From NCBI GenBank assembly GCA_947647275.1, contig CANSJQ010000002.1, positions 193,795 to 257,794 of the forward strand: 64,000 bases of DNA. Reading direction: 5' to 3'. The notes beneath the pieces are model-generated. The model saw nothing but the letters and a program-made list of their open reading frames with translations, made no database searches and was not told the origin of the DNA. Below, piece by piece: positions 1 to 8,776 of the stretch. The position numbers and the translations under genes are program-made. Source of the DNA: an uncultured Clostridiaceae bacterium. GTDB taxonomy: Bacteria; Bacillota; Clostridia; TANB77; CAG-508. How positions within the stretch are numbered: position 1 is the stretch's first letter; each line of letters begins with the position of its first letter.

Positions 1-372
1 TTCTAAATCTGAAAAGCATACATCTTCATTCCATAATGGTTTAGAATTTACTTTTAAGAATTCTTCATATACTTCTATTCTCATTTTGAAGAAATCTATA
101 TCAGCATCTATTTGTTTCTTTTCTGATTGAAAATATACATATACTAACCATAAATATCCTTCAAACAAGATATAGTATCTTTTACTTCTAATTTTTTCGC
201 TTCTCCATCTACATGTAGGATGTTTCTTTATCATAACAGATATTGCCTTTCTTAAATCTTTATGACTTATCTCTTTTCCATTTTTGGTTTTAATATTTAG
301 TATTTTAAATTTGTTGAGTATTTTCCAATAAGGTAAAAAGAAATTATCAAATTCATCCATAACTACTCTCAT
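1..372 (-). CDS. Hypothetical protein of integrative element, 3' truncated by window edge
   Basis: An open frame starts at ATG 372, after a GGAGAG ribosome site, and runs off the left edge without a stop, giving 124 codons. The product is basic and aromatic-rich (motifs FFLPYWKIL, RKAISVMIKKHP, YYILFEGYLWLVYVY), with no signal peptide or clear transmembrane segment. I do not recognise the family. It lies downstream of a cluster of stem-loops and near an excisionase-like HTH and an integrase, so it is probably cargo or a replication/transfer gene of the same element. That role is inferred from position only. Confidence 0.6.
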   Translation of the reverse strand, partial: MRVVMDEFDNFFLPYWKILNKFKILNIKTKNGKEISHKDLRKAISVMIKKHPTCRWRSEKIRSKRYYILFEGYLWLVYVYFQSEKKQIDADIDFFKMRIEVYEEFLKVNSKPLWNEDVCFSDLE

Positions 373-399
373 ATTTTCTCTCCATTTCTAATTTTGTAT

Positions 400-537
400 T
401 TTCTGAAATAGCGAAAGCGCATTTCAGAAAAGTTTGAGCAAATTTATTTGCTCCGAATAAAGTGGATTTTTTAGTGCCCTTTATTCGCAAGCATGGTGTC
501 TTGACACCCTTTTTGCTTGTTAGGGAAAAATCCCTAA
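400..537 (-). promoter_or_regulatory. Cluster of consecutive stem-loops upstream of the partial element gene
   Basis: Inverted repeats follow one another: TTTCTGAAAT/ATTTCAGAAA (400-409/421-430), GAGCAAAT/ATTTGCTC (436-443/446-453), CGAATAAAG/CTTTATTCG (454-462/479-487), GGTGTC/GACACC (495-500/503-508) and TTAGGGA/TCCCTAA (520-526/531-537). The first three and the last are perfect pairings. Similar hairpin trains occur in leaders of Tn916-like conjugative elements, where they attenuate transcription or form part of an origin of transfer. Either role is possible here. The minus strand is chosen because the downstream gene is on it. Confidence 0.6.
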
Positions 538-764
538 TACCCTTTTGGACTCTCCGAGGGATATTTTTTGCTTACACATTTTTGTGATTTAATTTCAAAA
601 ATCAGGACAAGTTTGCAAACATTTTTTATTTTCTTGTCCTAATTTTTTTCTTTACTTTTCCAAAATTCTCTTCAAAACTTCAATTTGATTTTCTAATTTT
701 TATTCTTTTTGTTTGTAAATTGTATTTAAAATAGATGTCCCCTTATCTATTTTTCATTAAAATT

Positions 765-971
765 TTAACAAACTTTTTCTAGTGAATCTTTTTCTTTTTC
801 ACTTAAATAAATATCTAAAATTTCTTTTCTAAATAGAATTCTTTTTCCAACTCTGGAACATGAAATTTGTTTTCTTTTTACTAATTGTGTAATTAACCAA
901 TATGAAATTCCTAAATATTCTGCTGCTTCTTTTGCTGTTAAAGTTGTCCTTTGTATTCTTTCTGTCGCTAT
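765..971 (-). CDS. Excisionase-like helix-turn-helix DNA-binding protein (candidate ATA start)
   Basis: The small basic protein carries an Excise/MerR-type HTH (TAKEAAEYLGISYWLITQLV) and a beta-wing ending SRVGKRILFRKEILDIYL, as in Tn916-family Xis and HTH_17 proteins. It would bind element ends or a promoter to help the integrase excise the element. An ATG exists at 1013 but has no SD. AAAGGAGG lies seven bases before ATA at 971, inside that reading frame, and I take this as the start (68 codons). It is divergent from the DUF6076 gene and 1.2 kb from the integrase. Excisionase against transcriptional regulator cannot be decided from sequence. Confidence 0.7.
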   Translation of the reverse strand: MATERIQRTTLTAKEAAEYLGISYWLITQLVKRKQISCSRVGKRILFRKEILDIYLSEKEKDSLEKVC

Positions 972-1162
972 GTTTTCACCTCCTTTAAATTTTTTAACAA
1001 TTGTAGTTGACATGCAAAAATTATTATGATATTATTTCATCATACAATTGTTGTTTAATATTTTGATTGTATGGCTCTTTTGTATAATATATTTTTCTTA
1101 AAAGTAACCTGACAATTATAAAAAATATTTTTCAAAGGTTGTTTGTAGGTATTGGAGGTATT

Positions 1163-2179
1163 ATGGCTTATTACAATATCATTTTTGATTTAAATAAAAA
1201 TATAGAATGTTTATCGTTTCATCCTTTAATAAGTGGAGATGATTCGAATAAAAATTTTAAATTAACTAATGCATGTTTTGATAGAAATATAGGATATTTT
1301 GTATTAGATTTTATGAATACAGACTTTGAACAGGAAGAAAGTTTTTATAACTTTGTATTTAAATATTGCTTTGAAGATTTATTTTATAAATACACAAATA
1401 AAGTCAAAATTGATTCAAATAAATATCATGATAAAAATAATTCTTTATTGATAAAAAGAAGAGATTTAGAGGATATATTAAAAAATTTATATAAAGAATA
1501 TTCTAATGATATGAATTCTATAAAAGACATTTTAGATGATATAATAATAGATACTGATGAAAGGATAGACATAGATACTCTATCAGAAGAAGAACTATAT
1601 AAAGCAGTTCATAATGAAGAAGAATACTTAAAAAAATATACTATTAAAAATGAGGATTTTAGACTAGATTTCTTAGCTCCAGAAATAGATAATTTGAGAT
1701 TAGATTTTGTTATGGATGAATTCTTTCCTTACAGTGTAGATGGTACATTAAGTGACAATATACCATATTCTTTTAAAAGTAATAATTACCTTAATATTTT
1801 ATATATTTCACTAAAACAATTACTATATATGAATAATAATTTATCAATAAGAAAATGTGCTAATTGTGGCAAATATTTTATTCCAAAAACAATGCATGAC
1901 ACTAAATATTGTGATGAAATATTTAAATATAATAAAACTTGTAAAGAAATTGGAAGGGAATTAGCTTTTAAAGAAAAATTAGATAAAAATCCATTATTAA
2001 AAACTTATAGAACTAGATATCAAACTCTTTCAAAACAAGCGGCAGAAAGAGATCATCATGAAATGTATGAATACTTTAAAAAAGTAGGTCCAGAAGTCAG
2101 GAAGAAATACATAAATAATGAAATTACAGATGAAGAATTTCAGAACTGGATTGATAGTACAAAAGTTAGAAAAAAATAA
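1163..2179 (+). CDS. DUF6076-like protein with a treble-clef zinc-binding segment
   Basis: ATG 1163 follows TTGGAGGT, a better start than the upstream in-frame TTG at 1139. The protein has about 338 residues. The N-terminal two thirds are acidic and poorly conserved in appearance. Near residue 232 is a cysteine motif, KCANCGKYFIPK, followed 20 residues on by KYCDE and then NKTCKEIG, a CxxC...C...C pattern like zinc fingers of abortive-infection/CGNR-type proteins. I associate this architecture with DUF6076, which is common in Clostridia accessory regions. It sits just upstream of the integrase and belongs to the element. Molecular function is unknown. Confidence 0.6.
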   Translation: MAYYNIIFDLNKNIECLSFHPLISGDDSNKNFKLTNACFDRNIGYFVLDFMNTDFEQEESFYNFVFKYCFEDLFYKYTNKVKIDSNKYHDKNNSLLIKRRDLEDILKNLYKEYSNDMNSIKDILDDIIIDTDERIDIDTLSEEELYKAVHNEEEYLKKYTIKNEDFRLDFLAPEIDNLRLDFVMDEFFPYSVDGTLSDNIPYSFKSNNYLNILYISLKQLLYMNNNLSIRKCANCGKYFIPKTMHDTKYCDEIFKYNKTCKEIGRELAFKEKLDKNPLLKTYRTRYQTLSKQAAERDHHEMYEYFKKVGPEVRKKYINNEITDEEFQNWIDSTKVRKK

Positions 2180-2232
2180 ATTATATATATAAATCCTTGC
2201 CATTGGTATGCTGAAAGGAGGTGAAAAAAGTA

Positions 2233-3408
2233 ATGGCAGGGTATCTTGAAAAGAGAGGCAAACGCTCATGGAGATTAATTGTATCACATGGTTTTGACAG
2301 CTATGGTAACAGAATCAAATATACTAAGAGCATCAAAGCAAATAGTAGGCGTGAAGCAGATAAAGAGCTTGTGAACTTTGTTTATGAAGTTGAAAATGGT
2401 ATCGTTTTGCAAAACTCTTCAATGACATTTAAGGAATTTACAGACTTATGGGCTAAGAATTATGGCAAAAAAGAATTATCACCAAAGACTTATGAAAGAT
2501 ATAAAGGAATGTTAAAATCACGAATTATTCCCTACTTTGGTCATTATAAGTTATGCAATATCAAACCAACTCACATTATGAATTTTTACGATTATCTTTC
2601 AAAAGATTATCAACTAAAAAGATGTAAAAATCATAATGGAAAAACTGTAATGAAAAGTCTATCTTCTAAAACAATACTAGAGCATCATCGTTTACTACAT
2701 GCAATGTTACAAAATGCAGTATATTGGCAAATACTTCCCTTTAATCCAGCTGACAGAGTTAAGCCACCTAAACACCAAAGACCTCAAATTAAATACTATG
2801 ATGATATCCAATGTAAACAATTATTAGAAGCATTAGAAAATGAAGAAATCAAATTTCAAGCTATTGTTATTTTAACATTGTTTACTGGTATGCGTAGAGG
2901 CGAAGTATTAGGCTTAGAATGGTCAGATATCGATTTTAAAGAAGGTTTTGTTAATATTACTAAGGCAAGTCAATACACTTCTGAAAAAGGCATTTTCGTA
3001 AAAGATCCGAAGACACATAGTTCCATTAGAAAAGTTGGAATTCCAGATATCGTTATAAATATGCTTAATAAATACAAAACTTGGTATGATGCTGAAAAAG
3101 AAAGATGTGGCGATTTATGGGAGGACTCAAACAGACTATTTGTTACTTGGAATGGTAATCCAATGCATTCTGATACAGTTACAGATTGGTTTCGTTCTTT
3201 TATTGTAAAGAACAACTTACCAAAAATTACTTTTCATGGTTTGCGACACACAAATGCTACTTTGCTTATATCTAAAAATGTAGATGTAGCAGTTGTAGCA
3301 GCAAGATTAGGGCATGCTCAAATAACAACTACCTTAAACTTCTATGTGCATCCAGTTGAAGCTCATAATAAAGAAGCAGGTCAAGTGTTAGAGAAAATGC
3401 TCGTATAG
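2233..3408 (+). CDS. int: Tyrosine recombinase / integrase of the Tn916 type
   Basis: The enzyme catalyses site-specific integration and excision of the element. The start is ATG 2233 after AAAGGAGGTG (GTG 2221 lies inside that site), giving 391 residues, usual for the family. The order is an N-terminal AP2-like arm-binding domain (SWRLIVSHGFDSYGNR), a SAM-like core-binding domain (residues about 60-165) and the catalytic domain. The tetrad is visible: Arg about 221 in TGMRRGEVLGLEW, His-x-x-Arg about 335-338 in FHGLRHTNA, His about 361 in RLGHAQ and nucleophile Tyr about 371 in LNFYVHP. No in-frame CGG occurs. It points toward tRNA-fMet, the probable attachment site. Confidence 0.95.
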   Translation: MAGYLEKRGKRSWRLIVSHGFDSYGNRIKYTKSIKANSRREADKELVNFVYEVENGIVLQNSSMTFKEFTDLWAKNYGKKELSPKTYERYKGMLKSRIIPYFGHYKLCNIKPTHIMNFYDYLSKDYQLKRCKNHNGKTVMKSLSSKTILEHHRLLHAMLQNAVYWQILPFNPADRVKPPKHQRPQIKYYDDIQCKQLLEALENEEIKFQAIVILTLFTGMRRGEVLGLEWSDIDFKEGFVNITKASQYTSEKGIFVKDPKTHSSIRKVGIPDIVINMLNKYKTWYDAEKERCGDLWEDSNRLFVTWNGNPMHSDTVTDWFRSFIVKNNLPKITFHGLRHTNATLLISKNVDVAVVAARLGHAQITTTLNFYVHPVEAHNKEAGQVLEKMLV

Positions 3409-3559
3409 AAACTCTTTTCAAAATTTCTCGAAAATTACTTTTTTTAGATTTTCTAAGTTTAATATAAATTAGTAAGGCTAAAATATGCTATTTATTGCAT
3501 AAAAATGTAGGGACTGTCCCCAAATTGTCCCCACTTTTGTAAAAATAGATTTTTAGTCA
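3409..3559. other. Probable element end (attachment-site region) between integrase and tRNA-fMet
   Basis: AT-rich, without a gene. It holds a short inverted repeat, GGGACTGTCCCC followed by GTCCCC, around 3512-3533. An integrase reading toward a tRNA 3' end about 200 bases away is the classical arrangement for an element integrated into that tRNA. The second copy of the tRNA 3' sequence that would mark the far end is outside the window, so the exact core cannot be set. Confidence 0.45.
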
Positions 3560-3592
3560 AAAAAATAAGAGTCCACAATCTCTTGCGACTCT
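3560..3592 (-). terminator. Terminator after tRNA-fMet
   Basis: On the minus strand AGAGTC and GACTCT pair around a 13-base loop and are followed by a T-rich tract. It lies a few bases after the tRNA. Confidence 0.65.
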
Positions 3593-3603
3593 AGTTAATT
3601 CTT

Positions 3604-3679
<76 letters not shown>

Positions 3680-3854
3680 ATATATTAAATTGTGTTTTTT
3701 GTACTGCTTTATTAGTATAACCTCAAATATCTGATTTGTCAACCCTTTATGTGATTTTTTTCGTTTTTGGTTTTGCTACCTCATATATTATATGAAAAAA
3801 TAAAGAAAAATATACCACATTTACCTATTTTATCAAATAAATGTGATATATAAA

Positions 3855-4475
3855 TTATTTATTTATCATTAACTCCATTCCACAATATTCACATGCCTTT
3901 ACTTCTGTATCGTTTATGTGGTTTATTCCTCCGCAGCATTCACATTTTACTATGCGTTCATGTTTTTTCTTTTCTACTTCTTTCTCTACTTTCCTTTTGT
4001 ATATTATCTTTTTATTTTTATATTCTATTTCACTGTTACAAAGTCCAAGTAATATTGCTTTTGATATGTATTCGGTTGCTTTCTCTTCAGTTATTTTTAG
4101 TTTTCTTGCTATTTCTTCTAAACTTTCAACTTCTTGAAAGTTTATTAAATTTGCAATCTTTTCATATATTTTTCCTTCTTTTATATTCTTTGTTCCAAAA
4201 TATATTAAAACAGCTCCTATGGCTAAGAATATTGAGACCATCACAATAGTTAAACCTACTTCACCTGTTGGCTCATCTATTTCTGTTGCTGCCCCTATTA
4301 ATCCAAAGAATACTGAGCATACACCTATTACTATTTTTGTTACTCCGCTAAATGTGAATTTGTTTTTTGAATTATTTCTTAGTTTTAAATATAGTAGAAT
4401 TAAACCTACTGGCCAGAAAATTATTAATGCTAATATTACTACTACCCATGATTCAGCTAATTTTTTTAATTCCAT
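3855..4475 (-). CDS. Membrane protein with C-terminal zinc ribbon
   Basis: 206 residues. Two or three N-terminal hydrophobic segments (VVVILALIIFWPVGLILLYL, then VTKIVIGVCSVFFGLIGAA and LTIVMVSIFLAIGAVLIYF) are followed by a cytoplasmic winged-helix/PCI-like stretch (SLEEIARKLKITEEKATEYI) and a zinc ribbon (CECCGG...CEYCG). The gene has an ATG after AGGGGGAAT and no partner on either side. The winged-helix plus ribbon suggests a membrane-anchored nucleic-acid or protein-binding role, but function is unknown. Confidence 0.75.
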   Translation of the reverse strand: MELKKLAESWVVVILALIIFWPVGLILLYLKLRNNSKNKFTFSGVTKIVIGVCSVFFGLIGAATEIDEPTGEVGLTIVMVSIFLAIGAVLIYFGTKNIKEGKIYEKIANLINFQEVESLEEIARKLKITEEKATEYISKAILLGLCNSEIEYKNKKIIYKRKVEKEVEKKKHERIVKCECCGGINHINDTEVKACEYCGMELMINK

Positions 4476-4537
4476 ATTTATTCCCCCTAATTTTATATTA
4501 GCATATTTTTTATAACTTTACAATACTAAAGTATTCG

Positions 4538-5143
4538 CTATTTTATATATATATAACTTTTAATATTATTAAACTTAGCATCTCCTATCCCACTAACATT
4601 TTTTAAATCTTCTAATTTACTAAACTTACCATTTTCTTTTCTATATGTAATTATTCTACTTGCCATTGCAACTCCAATTCCTGGTAATTTTTGTAATTCT
4701 TCACTTGTAGCTGTATTTATATTAACTTTTAGTGTTTGCTTACTATTCTCAGTTTGTCCATTTATACTACTCATAACATATTCCTTATCTTCTTCATCTT
4801 TTATACTTGGAATATATAATTTCATTCCGTCTTCTAATAAATACGCTAAATTAACCTTAGATAAATTTGCCTCTTTAGTTGCTCCTCCAGCTGCTTCTAT
4901 TGCATCAATTACCCTTGTCCCTTGTATTAGTTTTACTATTCCTTCATTTACAATTTCCCCTGTGATATGTACAATAATTTCTTCCTTTTGTTCCTCTATA
5001 TCATTTGTAATTTGCATTTCTTCATTTAAAACTTCTAAATAAGAATAATCTTTATTGTTATTAAAATACATATATATACACACACCTATGATAATTACTC
5101 CTATTAATCCACATATTATTAAAATTTGTTTATAACTTTTTAT
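4538..5143 (-). CDS. ComEA-like DNA-binding competence protein (SLBB plus helix-hairpin-helix), candidate ATA start
   Basis: ComEA-type proteins hold double-stranded DNA at the outer face of the membrane during uptake. Seen here are one N-terminal transmembrane helix (QILIICGLIGVIIIGVCIYM), a SLBB domain (IVHITGEIVNEGIVKL...RVIDAIEAAGG) and a C-terminal pair of HhH motifs (INTATSEELQKLPGIGVAMA; LEDLKNVSGIGDAKF). The possible ATG codons lie before a strong AAAGGAGG (5151-5158). The first codon correctly spaced behind it is ATA at 5143, which starts the protein just ahead of its membrane helix. No comEC is nearby, so DNA uptake is inferred from family only. Confidence 0.85.
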   Translation of the reverse strand: MKSYKQILIICGLIGVIIIGVCIYMYFNNNKDYSYLEVLNEEMQITNDIEEQKEEIIVHITGEIVNEGIVKLIQGTRVIDAIEAAGGATKEANLSKVNLAYLLEDGMKLYIPSIKDEEDKEYVMSSINGQTENSKQTLKVNINTATSEELQKLPGIGVAMASRIITYRKENGKFSKLEDLKNVSGIGDAKFNNIKSYIYIK

Positions 5144-5223
5144 ATTAAAACCTCCTTTTTGGTATTGAATTTTCTCCATATATAATATATTATATAAACA
5201 CATTATTATATAAAGGAGAAACT

Positions 5224-6550
5224 ATGAAATATTTAAAAAATATTGCAATTATTTTTATATTATTAATTATTTTCTGTACCACCACTGTTTTTTCTACTGG
5301 TGCAGTTACATATACTGATGCTTCTAGTATTACAACATATTCACCTTGTTGTCTTCTAATGGAAAGTAAAACTGGTAAGGTTATTTATGATAAGAAGGGT
5401 TATGAAAAAATGTACCCTGCTAGCACAACAAAAATAATGACAGCAATTCTTACTTTAGAACATTGTGAGCTTACAGATGTAGCAACAGCAAGTTATGAAG
5501 CTGTTTTCACAGTACCTGTTCGGATATACTAATGCTAATATTCAAGTTGGTGAAGAACTTACAATAAATCAATTACTACATGTACTTCTAATTAATTCTG
5601 CAAATGAAGCTGCAAATATTTTAGCTGAACATATTGCTGGTAGTATAGAAAGCTTCGCTACTATGATGAATACCAAAGCAGAAGAAATTGGTTGTTTAAA
5701 TACACATTTTGTTAATGCTAATGGTGTTCATGATGAAAAACATTATTCTACTGCTTATGATTTAGCAATTATGGGACAATATGCAATGAAAAATGAAACT
5801 TTTAGAGAAATTGTAGGTACTACATTTTATACACTTCCTGCTACTAACAAATATCCCTCAAATGATAGAGTATTTGGTACTACAAATGAACTTATTAAAA
5901 AAGATACTTCTGATAAGGTTGATAATTATTATTATGAATACACTACTGGGGCTAAAACTGGATATACTAATGCTGCTAAAAATTGTATAGTTGCAACTGC
6001 TAAAAAAGATGATATAGAATATATTGTAGTAATTTTAGGAGCTAGCACTACAGAAAATGGCCTTTCTGCAAGATATTTAGACTGTAAAACTTTATTTAAT
6101 TATGCTTTCGAAAATTATACTGTTAAAACTATTAATGAAAAAGCTTCTATTTTAAAGAAAACTAAAATTGCAAAAGCAAATGGAGCTACTAAACATTTAA
6201 ATGTTGTAGTAGAAGATGAAATATCTTTATTATTAAAAAAGGATACAAATATTAACTCTATTACGCCTAATGTAGAACTTAACTCAAATTTGGAAGCACC
6301 TATTGCTGAAAATACGGTTATTGGTAAAATTACTTATGAAATAGATGGAAATACTTATACGTCTAATCTGCTAGCTGGCTCAAATGTAATAGAATCAAAT
6401 GCTTTTAATACATTTTTAACAATTACTTCAATAATTTTAGTATTGTTTTTATTATTTAAATTGTTAAAATCTAATAATAATAAAAAGAAGAAAAAAAAGA
6501 GGAAGAAAAGTAGAAATTACTCTAGTAAAAGTAATTATTTATATTGGTAA
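5224..6550 (+). CDS. D-alanyl-D-alanine carboxypeptidase (DacF/PBP5 family), interrupted by +1 shift at CGGA
   Basis: A serine peptidase S11 enzyme that trims the terminal D-Ala from peptidoglycan stem peptides outside the membrane. It has a signal peptide, SxxK in YPASTTKIMTAIL, SxN in NSANEAANILAEH and KTG in GAKTGYTNAA, then a C-terminal domain, a transmembrane helix (TFLTITSIILVLFLLFKLL) and a lysine-rich tail. SxxK lies before and SxN/KTG after a frame break at 5521. The zero frame reads GTT CGG ATA TAC TAA; dropping the C of CGG gives GTT GGA TAT ACT and continues NANIQVGEELTINQLL. Both halves are well conserved, so decay looks recent or absent. Confidence 0.9.
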
Positions 6551-6592
6551 AAAAAGAGGCAATATTAATAAAATTGCCCCTTTATTTTTTAT
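6551..6592 (+). terminator. Terminator of the carboxypeptidase gene
   Basis: GGCAAT (6558-6563) and ATTGCC (6573-6578) pair and are followed by a T run from 6581. It overlaps the end of the convergent LCP gene. Confidence 0.7.
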
Positions 6593-7934
6593 AATCTTTT
6601 CCTATTATTATAGTAAAGTCAACTTTGTTATTACTTGAACTACTTTTTACGTTTTTTATTTGTAACTGTTCTTCTAAGTCTTCTTCTACTATTGTAGATT
6701 GCATTGTTCTATTTATTATAACACTTTTTTCAGTCAAAGATGTATTTCCTGTCTTTGTTACATTATATCCCGCGTTTTTTAACTTTTGCTTTACTTCTTC
6801 TAGTGCTGTTTCTGATGTAGTTCCATTTAATAATTCTACTTTAATTTCTTTACTTTTTTCTTCATCTTGGTTAGAAGTATTATTATTAATTGTGTTCACG
6901 TTTTCATCTGCTATTACCTCATCAGTGAATAATTCGTTTACTAATTGTTTGGTCTCTTTTTTGTTTGGTATATATATCCAAATTCCATTACATTTTTCAT
7001 TAGTACCTGGAACCATTCCAGATTTAATGTTATTCATATCAAATTTAAATGCATATGGTATATAATATTTTATTGTTTCCATGGTTAAATCTGTTTTTAT
7101 ATTATCAAATACAATGTTTAATAAATCCAATACTTTAGTAATATTTTCAAATTTGATTAATTGTTTTAATGTAGCTTGTATAAATTCTCTTTGTGTTCTC
7201 ATTCTTCCCAAGTCATTATCTCCATATTCTTCTGGATAACTTGTCCAATCTTGGTTATGTCTAAAACGTAATAATTGTTCTGCTTTTGCACCATCTATTA
7301 ATTGTTCTCCTGCTTGTAGATGTATGTGTAAATTTTGGTTTGTGTCATCATAATTCATATCTATTGGAACATTAAACCTTACTCCACCTATTGCATCTAC
7401 TATTTGAACTATTGCTTCTGTGTCTATTAAAACATAATTATCAATATCTATTCCGACTACTTCTTCTATTCTTTCTATTGCTTCTGGTATATTTGTTCCA
7501 TTACGATATACTGAATTTACTTTGTAACTTGCTAAATAGTTTGAAGTTGCTGTATCTTTATTTTTTTTACCCACATATGTATCTCTTGGAACTGATAGCA
7601 TTGAAGCTTGTTGAGTTTGCGGATTATAAGATACAATCATGATACTATCTGTTAGCTTATAATCATCTTCATAACCGCTTTCTCCTAATAATAATATATT
7701 TATTCTACCTACTGTTTTTAGCTTTTCTGGGTCTATACCTAATGCAGTAGCTGAAAGTGGATCATAATAACTTTCTCCATGTTTAAAAACATGTTTAAAA
7801 TAGTTTATTCCAAACCATATTCCATAACCTATAACTATTAATATTATAATTAATAGAAGAATTCTTAAAAATACCTTTAATTTACTTTTTTTCTTCTTTT
7901 TTTTCTTATCTTTTGAATTTATATCCTTTTTCAA
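6582..7934 (-). CDS. LytR-CpsA-Psr (LCP) family protein
   Basis: LCP enzymes transfer undecaprenyl-linked glycopolymers such as teichoic acids or capsule onto peptidoglycan at the outer membrane face. The 450-residue protein has a lysine-rich cytoplasmic tail, one transmembrane helix (FLRILLLIIILIVIGYGIWFG) and the LCP domain with INILLLGE, SIMIVSYNPQTQQASMLSVPRDTYV, YKVNSVYR, GGVRFNVP and LRFRH...DLGRMRTQREF, including the arginines that bind pyrophosphate. A LytR_C domain follows (KVELLNGTTSETALEEVKQKL). There is a terminator upstream at 8069, so it is transcribed separately from cvpA. Confidence 0.93.
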   Translation of the reverse strand: MKKDINSKDKKKKKKKSKLKVFLRILLLIIILIVIGYGIWFGINYFKHVFKHGESYYDPLSATALGIDPEKLKTVGRINILLLGESGYEDDYKLTDSIMIVSYNPQTQQASMLSVPRDTYVGKKNKDTATSNYLASYKVNSVYRNGTNIPEAIERIEEVVGIDIDNYVLIDTEAIVQIVDAIGGVRFNVPIDMNYDDTNQNLHIHLQAGEQLIDGAKAEQLLRFRHNQDWTSYPEEYGDNDLGRMRTQREFIQATLKQLIKFENITKVLDLLNIVFDNIKTDLTMETIKYYIPYAFKFDMNNIKSGMVPGTNEKCNGIWIYIPNKKETKQLVNELFTDEVIADENVNTINNNTSNQDEEKSKEIKVELLNGTTSETALEEVKQKLKNAGYNVTKTGNTSLTEKSVIINRTMQSTIVEEDLEEQLQIKNVKSSSSNNKVDFTIIIGKDYKK

Positions 7935-8066
7935 TTTATTTCACTCCTATTTTATTTGCATAGAAAAAGTATAACAAAAAAGCAACTATATTTCAATATT
8001 TTTATATTATTTTTCACTTTAAATTCACAAATTAAGAAATTGTAAAAAATATATATTGTTAACAAA

Positions 8067-8100
8067 AAGATCAAAACGTTTATTACATTTTGATCCTTTT
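8067..8100 (-). terminator. Terminator after cvpA
   Basis: On the minus strand GATCAAAA and TTTTGATC form a stem (8088-8095 and 8069-8076), followed by TTTTT. Confidence 0.75.
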
Positions 8101-8103
8101 ATT

Positions 8104-8761
8104 TTATAATACTATTTTTAATAATAAATTATTATTATATAACACACTTCCTACTATTGATTTATTAATTGCTGTTATTATTCCTGAACTTTCAATTATA
8201 GGACTTATAAATGAAATTATTCCTAATATAATAAATATTATTAATAATGATTTTACTAAACCATATATAAGTCCGACCTGCTTTGTCAAATTGTTTTATT
8301 AGTGGTAAATCTGTTATTATAGAAGATAGTGCACTTACAAATATTAATGCTATTCTTGCAATTATAAATAGACCAATTGCTACACATACATTTACAATTC
8401 CTATTGAAATTTCAGTTGCCACAGTATTTACTACTGTTATTTTTGTTTCATTTACAGTGTTTTCTATACTTTCATTTATGTGTTCTATCATAGATTGTGG
8501 TAAATTTGATTCTTCACTTATTCTTCCATTTTCTTCTACATCATCTTTAACTAAATTTATTATTGAATTTTTAATATTATCATCTATTGTAGTATTTTTT
8601 ACAATTAGAGTGCTTATTGGTTTGAATAATACAAATGCTATTGCTAATGCTATTACAAAAGATAATATTTTTATTATACATTTTGTTAATCCTTTCTTAT
8701 ATCCTAATATAACACAAAGTAAAACTATTGCTAAAATTATCAAATCAATTATTATAGACAT
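8104..8761 (-). CDS. cvpA: CvpA family membrane protein, interrupted by +1 shift at CGGA
   Basis: CvpA-family proteins are multipass membrane proteins needed for colicin V production in E. coli and for envelope homeostasis elsewhere. Helices are visible at IIDLIILAIVLLCVILGYKKG, ILSFVIALAIAFVLF, IGIVNVCVAIGLFIIARI and, after the break, LIYGLVKSLLIIFIILGIISF. In the zero frame the sequence leaves the family after QFDKAG at codon 163 (CGG, 8275-8273). Skipping the C gives GGT GGA CTT ATA TAT GGT, restoring the family's G-G-L-I-Y-G motif before the last helix. RBS GGAGG precedes ATG 8761. It is followed upstream by the DUF5711 gene 15 bases away, probably one operon. Confidence 0.88.
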
Positions 8762-8776
8762 ATTTATTTCCTCCTT

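Noticed and set aside
400..537. tRNA or riboswitch in the stem-loop cluster
   Set aside because: Hairpins are sequential and independent, with no cloverleaf or known aptamer core.
5495..6550. Separate start for the second half of the carboxypeptidase gene
   Set aside because: ATG 5495 lies inside the first half, has no SD, and the product would lack SxxK. The halves join at CGGA.
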